A stretch of 64,000 bases of DNA from JBHOQS01 sp042408875 (GCA_042408875.1 JBHOQS010000027.1:124001-188000); one strand, 5' to 3'. Numbered from the stretch's first letter, positions 44,767 through 53,793 are shown. Translations and numbers: made by a program. The notes: generated by a model not told the origin, from the letters alone.

Positions 44767-44886
44767 GGCGAAGCGGTCGCATTGTAGCATCTTCCAGGCG
44801 CGGTGGCACAGTCACGCAGGCAGCGGCGGGGCTCCACACCGGATGCACAGCCTGATGCATCGGTGGTGTGGTGGCACCAAGACAGC

Positions 44887-44921
44887 AAAAACCAGGCCCC
44901 AGCGGTATCGCTGGGGCCTGG
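44887..44921 (-). terminator. Rho-independent terminator of the PQQ-propeller gene
   Basis: CCAGGCCCCAGCG pairs exactly with CGCTGGGGCCTGG around GTAT, and on the minus strand five T follow. It sits 30 bases after the stop at 44951. This is the clearest intrinsic terminator in the window. Confidence 0.9.
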
Positions 44922-44950
44922 CAGGGAGGAGCCGAGAGCGCGGTGAGCTG

Positions 44951-46462
44951 CTACGGGAGCTGTCCACGCTGGCGGAGCACCAGGTCTCCCAGCAGCGTCA
45001 GTTGCACCTCGTATGGCGTGCCAGCGAACTCCGGCCACAGCTCCATGCGCGCCAGCTGGAAGTACTGGACGGTGCGCATGACACCATCCACCTCCTCCTG
45101 GAGCTCTTCGGTGCGCGGGTACCCGAAGGTGTAGAGCCCGCCATACTGATCGAACACCTCCAGGAAGCGGCCGCGCACGTTATGCCCGGTCTCGGGGAAG
45201 TAGCGCGCGCCGGGCGCCGGCGGGACCGGATCGGTGATGCGTGGCGCCGGGGGGGCCACCGTAGGGATGGGCGTCGGGGTCGGCGCAACCACAGGCGGCG
45301 TCGGGGTTGGTGTGAGCTGTACTGCGATGCGTTGGCCACCCAGCGCATAAATTGCCTGCTCGCGGGAGGTGATATAGATCGTGCCATCGGCTCCGATGAC
45401 CGGGGAAGAGGCAATGCCGCCGCCGGTGGAGAAGTCACTGAGCCGCTGTCCAGTCGGGCTTAGCACGTACAGGCGGTTATCCAGCGACGGCACATAGATC
45501 GTCCCGTCACCAGCGATGACAGGGCCATCGACCACCTGGCCGATGGGACCGAAGGACCACAGCAGGACGCCGTCCTTGTTCAGGGCAAGCACGCGCCCTT
45601 CCAGCGTACCCACGTAGACGGCATCAGGCCCGATCGCTGCAGGAGCCTCGACGGCGGCGCCGACTGACACACGCCAGCGGATGGCGCCATCGCGAATGGC
45701 GTAGAAGCTGCCCAGGCGCGTGCCGATGTATACCGTGTTATCACTATCAACCGCCGGTGCGGCAACGATCTCCCCGTCCAGCGCGACCGACCACTTGTCA
45801 CCGCCAGCCGGGTTGCCCGCGTACACACGGCGGTCCCTGCTAGCCCAGTAGATCGTGCCGTCAGGACCTACCGCTGGCGCGCCGCGCACAGCGTCGGCAG
45901 CGCGCCGGGTGAAGCGCCGGCTGCCGTCCGGATAGAGATCGATCACCGCACCGTTTTCCGTGCCCACGTAGATGCTGCCATCGGGCCCGATGCTCGGCGA
46001 GCTCTTGATATCGGCATCGTGAGTGACCTTCCAATCGACCGAGCCATCGGATTGCCGCAGAGCAAAGAGAATGCCCTTGTCCACCGACACGAGCACGTGG
46101 CCGCGGTCGTCAATGGCGGGCGAATAGACCTTTGAGTTGTTATCCTCCGGGTTGACGCGCCATTTCAAGGTGCCGTTTGGATTGAGCGCATAGACGCTGC
46201 CGTCGTCGGCGCCGAAGTAGATGGTGCCGTCGGGGCCGATTGCCGGGCTTGAGTCAGATCGCGCGGTCAGACCATACCGCCACTTTACGCTAAGCACCTG
46301 GGGTGCCAGCACTGAGGTGCGCGCGGTATGCTGCGGGTTCTGCCGGTACATTGGCCAGGGAGTATTGGCCACTGCCGCTTGCGCCTGCGGCTGGTGCCCG
46401 GCCAGGGGCACGAGCGCAAGCACAAGCCCCGCCAGGGCCACAAAACGGCTCAGAGAACGCAC
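44951..46462 (-). CDS. Secreted PQQ-like beta-propeller protein
   Basis: A 503-residue protein with a signal peptide at 1-29 (ends AQAA). Residues 35-385 hold about eight propeller blades, each with SPAIGPDGTIYFG-like and VYALNPNGTLKW-like strands. A Pro/Thr linker (about 390-415) leads to the RYFPETGH...GGLYTFGYP module (418-490). There is no enzyme motif for PQQ dehydrogenases, so it is likely a surface scaffold or BamB-like binding protein. GTG start after GGAGGGGG. It is followed by a strong terminator. Confidence 0.85.
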   Translation of the reverse strand: MRSLSRFVALAGLVLALVPLAGHQPQAQAAVANTPWPMYRQNPQHTARTSVLAPQVLSVKWRYGLTARSDSSPAIGPDGTIYFGADDGSVYALNPNGTLKWRVNPEDNNSKVYSPAIDDRGHVLVSVDKGILFALRQSDGSVDWKVTHDADIKSSPSIGPDGSIYVGTENGAVIDLYPDGSRRFTRRAADAVRGAPAVGPDGTIYWASRDRRVYAGNPAGGDKWSVALDGEIVAAPAVDSDNTVYIGTRLGSFYAIRDGAIRWRVSVGAAVEAPAAIGPDAVYVGTLEGRVLALNKDGVLLWSFGPIGQVVDGPVIAGDGTIYVPSLDNRLYVLSPTGQRLSDFSTGGGIASSPVIGADGTIYITSREQAIYALGGQRIAVQLTPTPTPPVVAPTPTPIPTVAPPAPRITDPVPPAPGARYFPETGHNVRGRFLEVFDQYGGLYTFGYPRTEELQEEVDGVMRTVQYFQLARMELWPEFAGTPYEVQLTLLGDLVLRQRGQLP

Positions 46463-47120
46463 CTTTCCCCCTCCCTTCTACGATCTACAGTCTTAGATCT
46501 CCAGGATAGAGCTCCAGGTATGTCCGTGGTACGGTGTAGCGCACCCACATCCTACATATGTTGACGCTCAGGCCGAACAAGAGTTTCGCCACGGCGCTGC
46601 GCCAGCGCTACGTGACCGGCTACACATGGCCTGCCTGCCGCACCAGCATCGCCGGTCCCGCCGCGTTGCGGTCGCAGCTAGGCCGTGCTCACAGCGTAAC
46701 ATGTTCATCAGGTGCGTGCATCTGTGGACGTACTGGAGGCGCCCAGGCCCTCGGGCGCGCATGGCTCAGCGATTTCTGCGCGCTCCCAAAGCTACCGGAG
46801 CGCGCAGGCCCTCTTACCGCTGCGCTGCTGCCACACCGGAAGAACCTGAATGCGTCTATCGTACGTAGTATGCTACGAGAGCTTCTCCAGGCACCGGAAT
46901 ATGATGCCCGCGTGCTGCACTGTTGGTCCCGCCGCTCCTTCGAGCAGCGCAGCACCGTGCTTCCGCGTAGGAGACCCAGAGAGTGCCGCATTCGTGCGTC
47001 GATGCGTCTCTCTGTACCCTCGTATAGATCGTCGCCGGTAGTCTCTGGCTAACGCTGTCGCGGACGGGCGATACTAGTGAAATGCCCTGCGCAAAAAAAT
47101 ATGCGATCAGGAGGACAGGC
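46463..47120. other. Long intergenic region, no gene recognised
   Basis: About 660 bases between divergent genes. Open frames here have no ribosome site or family similarity and mix rare amino acid patterns. The end near 47083-47110 contains an A-run and the AGGAGG of the cupredoxin gene. It may hold promoters in both directions. Confidence 0.45.
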
Positions 47121-47660
47121 GTGAGAGGGAGTTGTCGGCTCTGGTCCTACTGTGCTCGGCTGGGAGGCGCGGTGGTGCTGGCAGGTATCATCGCCGGGGG
47201 AGGGATCGCTGATAGACCGGCACCGGCAGAGGCGCAGGTTGCTGTACAGACAATACGCGTCGAGCTCAGAGAATGGGAGATCACGCCGCGGACCCTCAAC
47301 CTGCGCGCCGGGCAGCGTTACCGCTTCGAGCTGGTGAACAGCGGACAGTTCCGCCATGCGTTGGAATTCGAAGGGGTTCCGGGCGGACGCAGTCCGGATG
47401 TGATGGCCGGCCAGAGCGGGACCTTCGAGTTCACGTTCACCGCCGGCGGGCCACTCGAAGTCTACTGCCCGATTGCCTGCCCGGGGCCAAACTGCCATCG
47501 TGACCGCGGTATGCTGGTGCGCTGGACCGTCCTGGGCGCTGGCGCTGCCCCGAGCCAGCTCCCGCGCACCGGCGGTGCTGCCCTGCCGCTGGCCGGCCTG
47601 CTGGGGCTCGGCGCCGGCCTGAGCGGGCTCCTGGTACGCCGGCTGCGTCGCAGCGTCTGA
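47121..47660 (+). CDS. Cupredoxin-like secreted protein with LPRTG sorting signal
   Basis: A 179-residue exported protein. A signal segment covers about 12-38 (ends APAEAQ). The cupredoxin domain has likely copper ligands H79 (FRHALEF), C116 (VYCPIAC), H126 and M131 (CHRDRGM). At 147-151 LPRTG precedes a hydrophobic stretch and RRLRR, the layout of a cell-wall sorting signal. GTG start with AGGAGG six bases before. It sits about 360 bases before a second LPRTG protein, so both may be displayed together and handle electrons or copper. Confidence 0.8.
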   Translation: MRGSCRLWSYCARLGGAVVLAGIIAGGGIADRPAPAEAQVAVQTIRVELREWEITPRTLNLRAGQRYRFELVNSGQFRHALEFEGVPGGRSPDVMAGQSGTFEFTFTAGGPLEVYCPIACPGPNCHRDRGMLVRWTVLGAGAAPSQLPRTGGAALPLAGLLGLGAGLSGLLVRRLRRSV

Positions 47661-47964
47661 GCGGCAAGCCTGGCAGCGCAGGCAGGTGGCGTCACGCCTG
47701 GCGTCCCTTGCCCGCGCTGCCATCTGGAACTGAACGTCTCCCCGCAGCCGGCGCGGAATCAGAGGCGGGGGGGTGTATAGCTCGCGCCCGGCGCTGCTTG
47801 CATGACGGGTTGGGCCTGCCGCGGGCCGCGGCCACGCTGGCCTCCGGCCTGGCCCAGGCACGTCGCTGTCTGCAAGCTAGGCGAGCGGTGCCCTTACACT
47901 ACTCGTGGACCGAACTATGGGATATCCCGTATACTGGATGTCGCCTCGGCATGCGGGTGAGTCT

Positions 47965-48011
47965 AAGGGCTGAGTTTTTATATATTTATTTAATTTATTA
48001 AATTTATTAGG
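47965..48011 (+). promoter_or_regulatory. A+T-rich leader with ATTTATTA repeats
   Basis: Nearly pure A+T of about 40 bases, with ATTTATTA repeated, directly before AGGAGGG of the next gene. It stands out in the GC-rich context and keeps the ribosome site unstructured. A -10 box may be hidden in it. The remaining 47661-47964 shows no gene. Confidence 0.55.
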
Positions 48012-48023
48012 AGGGTAGCTGAT

Positions 48024-48551
48024 ATGGCGCGTCTCAGACTGGTCTTTCTGGCAGCGTTCCTCTCCCTGGCGCTGGCGGCGCCTGCCCTCGCCCAGCCAGC
48101 ACCGACTGTGCGGGTGACGCGCGATCCGGCGTTGGGCAATATCCTCGTTGACCCCCGCGGTATGACCCTCTACCGGTTCACCCGCGACGAGCCGAACATG
48201 AGCAACTGCTACGACCAGTGCGCTCAGACCTGGCCGCCGCTGCTCTTGCCGTCGGGCAATCCGGTAGCTCCTGCTGGGCTGGGAGGCAGGCTCGGCATCA
48301 CCGTGCGGCGTGACGGCACGCGCCAGGTGACGTATAACGGCATGCCGCTGTACTTCTATGTCCGGGATACGCGCCCAGGCGAGACAAACGGCCAGGGCGT
48401 GGGTGGTGTGTGGTTCGTGGTGGAGGCCGCTGCAGCGGGCCCGGCGCAATTGCCTCGCACCGGCGGGATAACCTTCGGCGCAATCGCACCGGCGCTCCTC
48501 GCCGCGGGCCTCGCCGGCCTGAGCATCGCACTGCGCCGGCGCGCCCGCTAA
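48024..48551 (+). CDS. COG4315-type Yx(FWY)xxD-repeat protein with LPRTG signal
   Basis: A 175-residue exported protein. A signal peptide at 1-23 ends in ALAQ. The secreted repeat PF03640 occurs twice: LYRFTRDEP at 49-57 with an NCYDQCAQTWPP pair of Cys, and LYFYVRDTRPGE at 109-120. The function of the repeat is unknown. LPRTG at 143-147 precedes a hydrophobic stretch and RRRAR, again a sorting signal; more often COG4315 proteins are lipoproteins. AGGAGGG lies eight bases before ATG. Confidence 0.83.
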   Translation: MARLRLVFLAAFLSLALAAPALAQPAPTVRVTRDPALGNILVDPRGMTLYRFTRDEPNMSNCYDQCAQTWPPLLLPSGNPVAPAGLGGRLGITVRRDGTRQVTYNGMPLYFYVRDTRPGETNGQGVGGVWFVVEAAAAGPAQLPRTGGITFGAIAPALLAAGLAGLSIALRRRAR

Positions 48552-48660
48552 CGCGCAGCGATCCTCCATCGGCGCGCTGCAGATGCTCCGGCGTGCTGCT
48601 GAATGCTCCTACGCCGGAGCACCTGCCTGGAGCGCAGCCGGTCCGCGGTGCGCCGGTCGC

Positions 48661-49179
48661 TCAGGCGTGCTTGAGCACGATACCCTCCGACATGTAGGTC
48701 ACGCCGAGGATCAGCCCGATAGTCAAGGAGAGCACGATAAACCAGGCAGTCTTTTGGAGCCCGGAGAGGACGATCACACCCGGGCCGGCTTTGGCTAGCC
48801 CGGCGCCCACGAGCCCGCCGATGAGCGTAAGCGCGCTACTGTTGGGGATCCCCCAGGACCAGGTGATGAGGTCCCACACGATCGCCCCGCTCAGGGCGGT
48901 GAAAATGACATAGTTACCCACCATGTCGGGCCTGATCGTCCCTTTACCGATGGTGTTGCGATGGTGTTGGCCACATGCAGACCGAAGCCAAAGGCTGCCA
49001 CGAAGTTGAAAAAGGCAGCCTATATAACCGCCCGCCTGGCCCGGAGACAGCACACGGGTGGCCACGACGGTAGCGATCGATTTGGCGGCATCATGGAAGC
49101 CGTGGATATAGTCGAAGATCAGCGCTACGCCGATCAGGAAGGCAATGATCAGAAAGGTCTCGTCCACGTGCAACGGCAC
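48661..49179 (-). pseudogene. Truncated, twice-shifted inorganic phosphate transporter (PiT) gene
   Basis: The frame begins as PiT (FLIIAFLIGVALIFDYIHGF, HDAAKSIATVVATRVLSP) and ends as PiT (NYVIFTALSGAIVWDLITW, SALTLIGGLVGAGLAKAG), but about 30 residues between are nonsense. A four-base duplication (GCGG, plus-strand 49028-49035) shifts the frame and an 11-base tandem duplication at 48948-48969 shifts it back, together adding 15 bases. In the original frame AFFNFVAAFGFGLHVANTI is still readable. The second half of the transporter is missing, and TAG would replace a Trp codon at 49020-49022. Confidence 0.85.
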
Positions 49180-49206
49180 ACCTCTCCCACAGGAGAGCCG
49201 CTTCGG

Positions 49207-50199
49207 CTAACCTGTGCGCTCGGCTGACGGCGCCGGCCCAAGCTCGCGCCACACACAATGAAGCGTCGCCAGGGGCTGGGAGGCCAGGCCGGTCGCCGGA
49301 TCGAGCTGGAGCGCCAACGGTGCAGCCAGCTCAGCCATGGCAGCGCGCGCCACCTCGAGGAACGGGGCTGCCGGATGCGCCGCCAGCGCCCGCGCCACTG
49401 CGGCCCGCACTTGGTCGATCACCTGCCGACTTTCGTCGATCGTCACTTGCACCTCATCGCCCCGGCGCACCGGCTGCCGCGGCTCGCGTGACCACACGAA
49501 GGCGTGGCCCATACACAATACACGTGGCCGCAGCGCGGCCAACCGGTCCAGGCCCACCCTGTACGCCGCCGCGTCGTCGAACACAAGCGGCAAGCCACCC
49601 GGCCGGCTGCCGCGTCCTTGGATCGCATCGGCCGAGAACAGCACCCCCGCCTCCTCCCACCAGAAGGCCATATGCCCTAGGGAATGCCCCGGCACGTGCA
49701 CAGCTTTCAGCCGAATGCCACCGCCCAGGTCGATCTCATCGCCATCAGCCAGCAGCCGGTCCGGCCCCGGCCCGAACTCCACGCTCTGCCGGAGCACCGT
49801 GCGGCGCTCGGGGAGCTCGTGCTCCAGCCCAAGCAGGCGCTGGCCGACAGTGTAGTACCCCTGCATGTGCGCCTGCTCATCGCTCAGGAACGCTGCGTCG
49901 GCCGCATGCACCAACACGGCCGCGCCAGACCGCCGCCGCACTTGCTCGTTGCCGCCGACGTGATCCCAATGTCCGTGGGTATTCAGCAGGTAAGTGATGC
50001 GCTCCAACCTGCGTCCGATCGCGGCTAGTCCCGGCTCGATCACCTCGGCCACCGAGGCGACGACGCCGCTGTCGATCAGCGCCGGCCGCGGAGCGTCCAC
50101 GTAATATGCCATGCTCAGGCCGCCGCCCGCGAACGGGCAGCGGAACAGATAGACATGCTCCTGTACACGCTCGATCCCAGGAGGAGCCGTCCCGGTCAT
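49207..50199 (-). CDS. MBL-fold metallo-hydrolase
   Basis: A 330-residue metallo-beta-lactamase-fold protein. H75, H77, D79 and H80 form the THGHWDHVGG motif; later ligands are the His in VPGHSLGH, the Asp in FSADAI and the His in MGHAF. This fits a glyoxalase II-like or ribonuclease-Z-unlike hydrolase; the substrate is not readable. It has a C-terminal helical part of about 90 residues. Its ATG overlaps the LVIVD gene stop by four bases. No signal peptide, so cytoplasmic. Confidence 0.83.
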   Translation of the reverse strand: MTGTAPPGIERVQEHVYLFRCPFAGGGLSMAYYVDAPRPALIDSGVVASVAEVIEPGLAAIGRRLERITYLLNTHGHWDHVGGNEQVRRRSGAAVLVHAADAAFLSDEQAHMQGYYTVGQRLLGLEHELPERRTVLRQSVEFGPGPDRLLADGDEIDLGGGIRLKAVHVPGHSLGHMAFWWEEAGVLFSADAIQGRGSRPGGLPLVFDDAAAYRVGLDRLAALRPRVLCMGHAFVWSREPRQPVRRGDEVQVTIDESRQVIDQVRAAVARALAAHPAAPFLEVARAAMAELAAPLALQLDPATGLASQPLATLHCVWRELGPAPSAERTG

Positions 50200-51686
50200 G
50201 CGTTGCTATTTCCCTCCGCGAATGTCGTGCCGGCGACCTCCTCGGCCCATGCGCCGGTGTAGCGCAGGATATAGAGGCCGTTGTCAGCATCGACGGCATA
50301 GACGAGGCCGTCCTGAATGATCGGATAGCTCCAGGTGACGACTGGCAGCGGCCCGAACGCCGGATCGTGCTGCGCCACGCCTGGCACTGGCTCAGGCACG
50401 AACATACCAGCGCGGCGCGGCGCCGTCGGGTCGCTGAGGTCAATGGCCTGCAGCCCGGCTGCATGCCAGCTTACCAGCGCAAGGTGCGGAAGCGCCAGGG
50501 GATTGTGCGCGCTAAAGGTGCCACCCCGCCGGACGGTCTCGGCGCAGCGCGCCGGATCGTTCTCCGGGAGGCGGTATTCCCCGACCTGTCGCGGCCGTGC
50601 TGGATCACTTACGTCAACGACGCGCAGCCAGCCGTACGGGCATGCCGGCGCATACACTTCGTCGGTGAGCAGCACCAGCGGCTGGCCGGGCACTGCCACG
50701 GCGCTGTGGGTGTGTCCGGCCGCCGGAGGCGCGTAGCGCAGCCGTCGTGGCAGGGGTGTCAGCGGCCGCACTATCGGCCGTGGCGCAGCCACAGCGAAGT
50801 CCGAGGTATCAACGACCTGAAAGCCGCCGTCCCACAGCGCCAGGTACGCCTGTCTCCCATCCGGCGAGAGCGAGAGCGAGTGCAGGGCATTGCGCAAGAC
50901 CCGGCCGGCGACGGCCTCGGTGGCCGGCAGGCCGGTGCTCCAGCGGGCCACCTCGCGGGGCACGGCCGGCTCGCTCACGTCCACGACGACCAGCGCCGGC
51001 GCGGTCGCAAACATGGCAACAAACGCCAGCATGCGGCCCGGGCGCTGCGGGTCCTGCCAGAGGAAGAACTCGTGTGGCTTCAGGGGGCCGAAATCAAACA
51101 CGCCAGTCTGGACCGGAGAGCGACAATCGCGGCGAATGGAATAGAGGAGCAGGACGTTGCGTCCGCCGGCACCCAGCCGGTAGTAGAGCACGGCCAGCAG
51201 CCCTTGGGCGCGGCTGGCGCGCAGTTCGCGCGCCGTACTGCCCGGCACACTGCCGAACGCGCCAGTGACACGCGGCGCCGCTGGATCGGCTACATCGACG
51301 ACCAGCACTGGCTGGCCGGGGGCCCGCCCGCCAACGTACGCGCACTCACCGGCGAGAGCGAGGCCTGCATACATCCCGCGCCGACCAAGGTCGCTATGGC
51401 CAACCAGCGTGAAATTCCAGGCAAGACCCGGCAGCGCCTGCTGCGGCGCAGCAGTATCGACAGCAGGCGCAGGCTCCTCTGTAGAGGCTTCCTCCGGAGA
51501 CACCGCCCTATCCACCGGTCGAGCAGCCATGAGCGCGGGCACCACATCCGGCTCACGCTCGCGTACCTGGAGAGAAGGAGCAACAGGGCTAGATGGCCGG
51601 GCACCGGGCAGCAGCCCACGAGCACACCCGCTAGCAACGCAGAAGATGCACAGAACGAGGGCCAGCACCACGCGTCGCTGCAGCAT
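50196..51686 (-). CDS. LVIVD-repeat surface lipoprotein
   Basis: A 496-residue lipoprotein with lipid Cys in VASGCARG at about 20. After a low-complexity Pro/Glu linker (30-90), LVIVD blades of a beta-propeller follow: PVLVVDVADPAAPR, ALVVVDVSEPAVPREV, GWLRVVDVSDPARP and LQAIDLSDPTAPRRAG. The family is often linked to choice-of-anchor or binding proteins. ATG at 51686 or a GTG one codon earlier. It is co-transcribed and coupled with the MBL hydrolase by an ATGA overlap, so the two may act in one route. Confidence 0.84.
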   Translation of the reverse strand: MLQRRVVLALVLCIFCVASGCARGLLPGARPSSPVAPSLQVREREPDVVPALMAARPVDRAVSPEEASTEEPAPAVDTAAPQQALPGLAWNFTLVGHSDLGRRGMYAGLALAGECAYVGGRAPGQPVLVVDVADPAAPRVTGAFGSVPGSTARELRASRAQGLLAVLYYRLGAGGRNVLLLYSIRRDCRSPVQTGVFDFGPLKPHEFFLWQDPQRPGRMLAFVAMFATAPALVVVDVSEPAVPREVARWSTGLPATEAVAGRVLRNALHSLSLSPDGRQAYLALWDGGFQVVDTSDFAVAAPRPIVRPLTPLPRRLRYAPPAAGHTHSAVAVPGQPLVLLTDEVYAPACPYGWLRVVDVSDPARPRQVGEYRLPENDPARCAETVRRGGTFSAHNPLALPHLALVSWHAAGLQAIDLSDPTAPRRAGMFVPEPVPGVAQHDPAFGPLPVVTWSYPIIQDGLVYAVDADNGLYILRYTGAWAEEVAGTTFAEGNSNA

Positions 51687-51724
51687 CACTGCCTACAGTG
51701 TAGCATACGCCTAGGCATACCCTG

Positions 51725-53377
51725 TCAGGGCACAACGATCTGCACCTCGAGCGGCTGCCCAGTCACTTGCTCCACCGCCTGCTGAAGCACCCGCGCGCCG
51801 CGCGTGCGCAGCCAGTCGGCGGCCAGCCGGCTGGGAGCCCGTACCACCAGCCGCCGCGGCTCCTGCCGCACGAGCACGGCCTCGTGGAACCAGGTACGGT
51901 ACACCGCTAGCGAGACGTTGCGCCGGACCTCCTGGAGTACCGCGTGCCATAGCCGGCCGCTGTCCGATAGGTCTTCTCTCGGGGCTAGCGCTGGCTGTCG
52001 GGCCGGTGAGGCTGGCCCCCAACTATCCTCAGTGCCGCCAGCCGGCTCACTCTCGGGCGCGGCGGTGCGAAAGCCATCGCGCACCCAGCGGCGGCAGATG
52101 GCGGCCACATCCTCGAAGGTTGCGTCGGCGCCGGCCTGATCCACAGCTTCGATCACTGCCGCGAGCACCCAGTCTTCCGCCGCCAGCTCCGGCGTCTGGC
52201 TGCGCACCACCGGCGTCAGCTCCTCAATGAGAGAAGCTACCAGCTCGGTTGTGTCCTGCCCCGGACAGGGATGCAGCATAGCAAGCAGCGGACCCAGAGG
52301 TGAAGCTTCGTAGCATGCGCCTTCGCTATGCTCCTGATGCTCTTTCTCTTGCCTGGCACGCTTCGGTACTGCACTGTCTTCTTGGGACGGCTGAGGCATG
52401 CCGCTGTCCCGGCTGATAGTGATATGCAGAGACCCAGACGCACAAGGCTGTGGTGATGCCAACCCTTGCGTTGTCCAGTGGCTCCACTGGTGGTTTGTTC
52501 GGATATCGTTCCTGCTGTTGTCGACCCTGCTGTTGTCGACCGTGTTACGTGATTCGCTTTGGTAGTACGTTACGCTGCTAGTAGTGACGGAGCTTGCCGG
52601 CGCGCTGTCGCCTGCAGCGCCGGAGCTCTGAGCGCTGTCGCTGCTAGCGACGGTGGGTACGCCGTCCAGCCTTGGGGGGCCACTGTCGCTGTCAGCGACA
52701 GTGGGGGTGACGGGGTCGCGGACGGCCCCGGCGGTACGGCGGGCTTGGGTGGCGCGGCGGCGGTAGGACTCAGCGGTTACCTCAGCGCGCTGCGCCAGCT
52801 CCTGCCAGAGCGGCGTCGCCCGCAGCTCTGCAAGGATAGCATGCCAGGGGTTATGCCGGTCGATCGGGGCGAAGCGTGGCGCGAAGATGTGGCGGATGTA
52901 GCGGAACACCTCTGTGTCCCGCCGTGCGAGTTCCAGCACAGCACGCACGGCTTCGGTGCTGAGTGTGTAGCCATCCTCGCTATCGCGCACGCGGTACAGG
53001 TTGTGCGGCACCCGCCAGCGCCGGCCGTGCGCATCGATACGCACCACCATCTCCTTGCGGATCTCGACGAGGCCGAGCGTCACCAGTATTTTGTTAATCG
53101 TTACCAATTCCTGGCGTTCCTCCCCATAGAAGGCGGCCTCGGCCTCCTGGCTGGGGAAGGCGTAGCCATGGAAGGGGGAGTCACTCCGCCGGTCGGTCCA
53201 CACCGTGTAGCTGTTGAGCAGGCCGATACCTTTGAGGCCGATGAGCGGCGCGTACTGAGTGACGATGCTGTTCCAGTGCCAGAACCAGCCGCGCCGACGC
53301 TCGTCGAGACCGCTGCGCGTGGCGGCGGGGCCGTTCGTCGTCAGCTGGGGCTCAGTTCCGTGGCGGCGCGAACTCAT
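51725..53377 (-). CDS. Initiator-like protein with C-terminal DnaA domain-I-like module
   Basis: A 550-residue protein. Residues 25-180 look like a winged-helix replication-initiator or DnaD-type domain (WHWNSIVTQYAPLIGLKGIG, LVTINKILVTLGLVEI). A long Ser/Asp/Gln-rich part (220-400) contains the VDNSRVDNSRND repeat. The last 75 residues (about 474-550) match DnaA domain I: LWHAVLQEVRRNVS, YRTWFHEAVL, LVVRAPSRLAADWL. There is no AAA domain or DnaA domain IV. The ATG at 53377 overlaps the XRE stop by four bases (ATGA). Role unknown; recruitment of helicase or competition with DnaA is a guess. Confidence 0.72.
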   Translation of the reverse strand: MSSRRHGTEPQLTTNGPAATRSGLDERRRGWFWHWNSIVTQYAPLIGLKGIGLLNSYTVWTDRRSDSPFHGYAFPSQEAEAAFYGEERQELVTINKILVTLGLVEIRKEMVVRIDAHGRRWRVPHNLYRVRDSEDGYTLSTEAVRAVLELARRDTEVFRYIRHIFAPRFAPIDRHNPWHAILAELRATPLWQELAQRAEVTAESYRRRATQARRTAGAVRDPVTPTVADSDSGPPRLDGVPTVASSDSAQSSGAAGDSAPASSVTTSSVTYYQSESRNTVDNSRVDNSRNDIRTNHQWSHWTTQGLASPQPCASGSLHITISRDSGMPQPSQEDSAVPKRARQEKEHQEHSEGACYEASPLGPLLAMLHPCPGQDTTELVASLIEELTPVVRSQTPELAAEDWVLAAVIEAVDQAGADATFEDVAAICRRWVRDGFRTAAPESEPAGGTEDSWGPASPARQPALAPREDLSDSGRLWHAVLQEVRRNVSLAVYRTWFHEAVLVRQEPRRLVVRAPSRLAADWLRTRGARVLQQAVEQVTGQPLEVQIVVP

Positions 53378-53793
53378 CTGGCCCCTCCGGCCGGGTGATC
53401 GGTGGCCGGGACCGAAGGCGCGGCATCGTACGCCGCCCGCAGCCATTCGCCCAGCGCTGTGACCGCAGCGCGGAAGCGCTCGCGCTCAGCCGGGGGGATG
53501 CGCTCGTCGGTCAGCACCGTTGCCACCAGCACCAGGAGCGGATGGCCGGCACCTAGCCGCTCGATCGCCGTAGGGAGCTGGCCGGCCGCTGCCAGCAGCT
53601 CATCCGTCTCGGAGGGCGTCAGCCCCAGCCCGCGAGCCAGCGCCTCGATCTGCTCCCGCCGCGCCGGCTCCCGCTCGCCGGACTCCATCCGGTTGATCAT
53701 GCTGGGGTGGATGCCGGTGCGCTTGCCCAGGGCATTCTGAGAGATACCTGCCCGTTCGCGGTACTGCCGCAACAGCTCGCCGAAGCGCCCCAT
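53374..53793 (-). CDS. XRE-family HTH regulator
   Basis: A 139-residue protein. A lambda-repressor-like HTH covers residues 4-60 (GELLRQYRERAGISQNALG, then HPSMINRMESGEREP, the recognition helix region). The C-terminal 70 residues are helical and Arg/Ala-rich with no known ligand domain. GAGGAGGAG is seven bases before ATG. It is coupled to the DnaA-domain gene by ATGA, so they are made together. It probably controls its own promoter; TTGACT with GAGAAT 18 bases later lies upstream, near 53855-53885, and a symmetrical site lies further up. Confidence 0.85.
   Translation of the reverse strand: MGRFGELLRQYRERAGISQNALGKRTGIHPSMINRMESGEREPARREQIEALARGLGLTPSETDELLAAAGQLPTAIERLGAGHPLLVLVATVLTDERIPPAERERFRAAVTALGEWLRAAYDAAPSVPATDHPAGGAR

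Noticed and set aside
46558..47052. Plus-strand open frame of 164 codons
   Set aside because: No ribosome site, no motif, Arg/Ser/Cys-rich composition typical of a chance frame.
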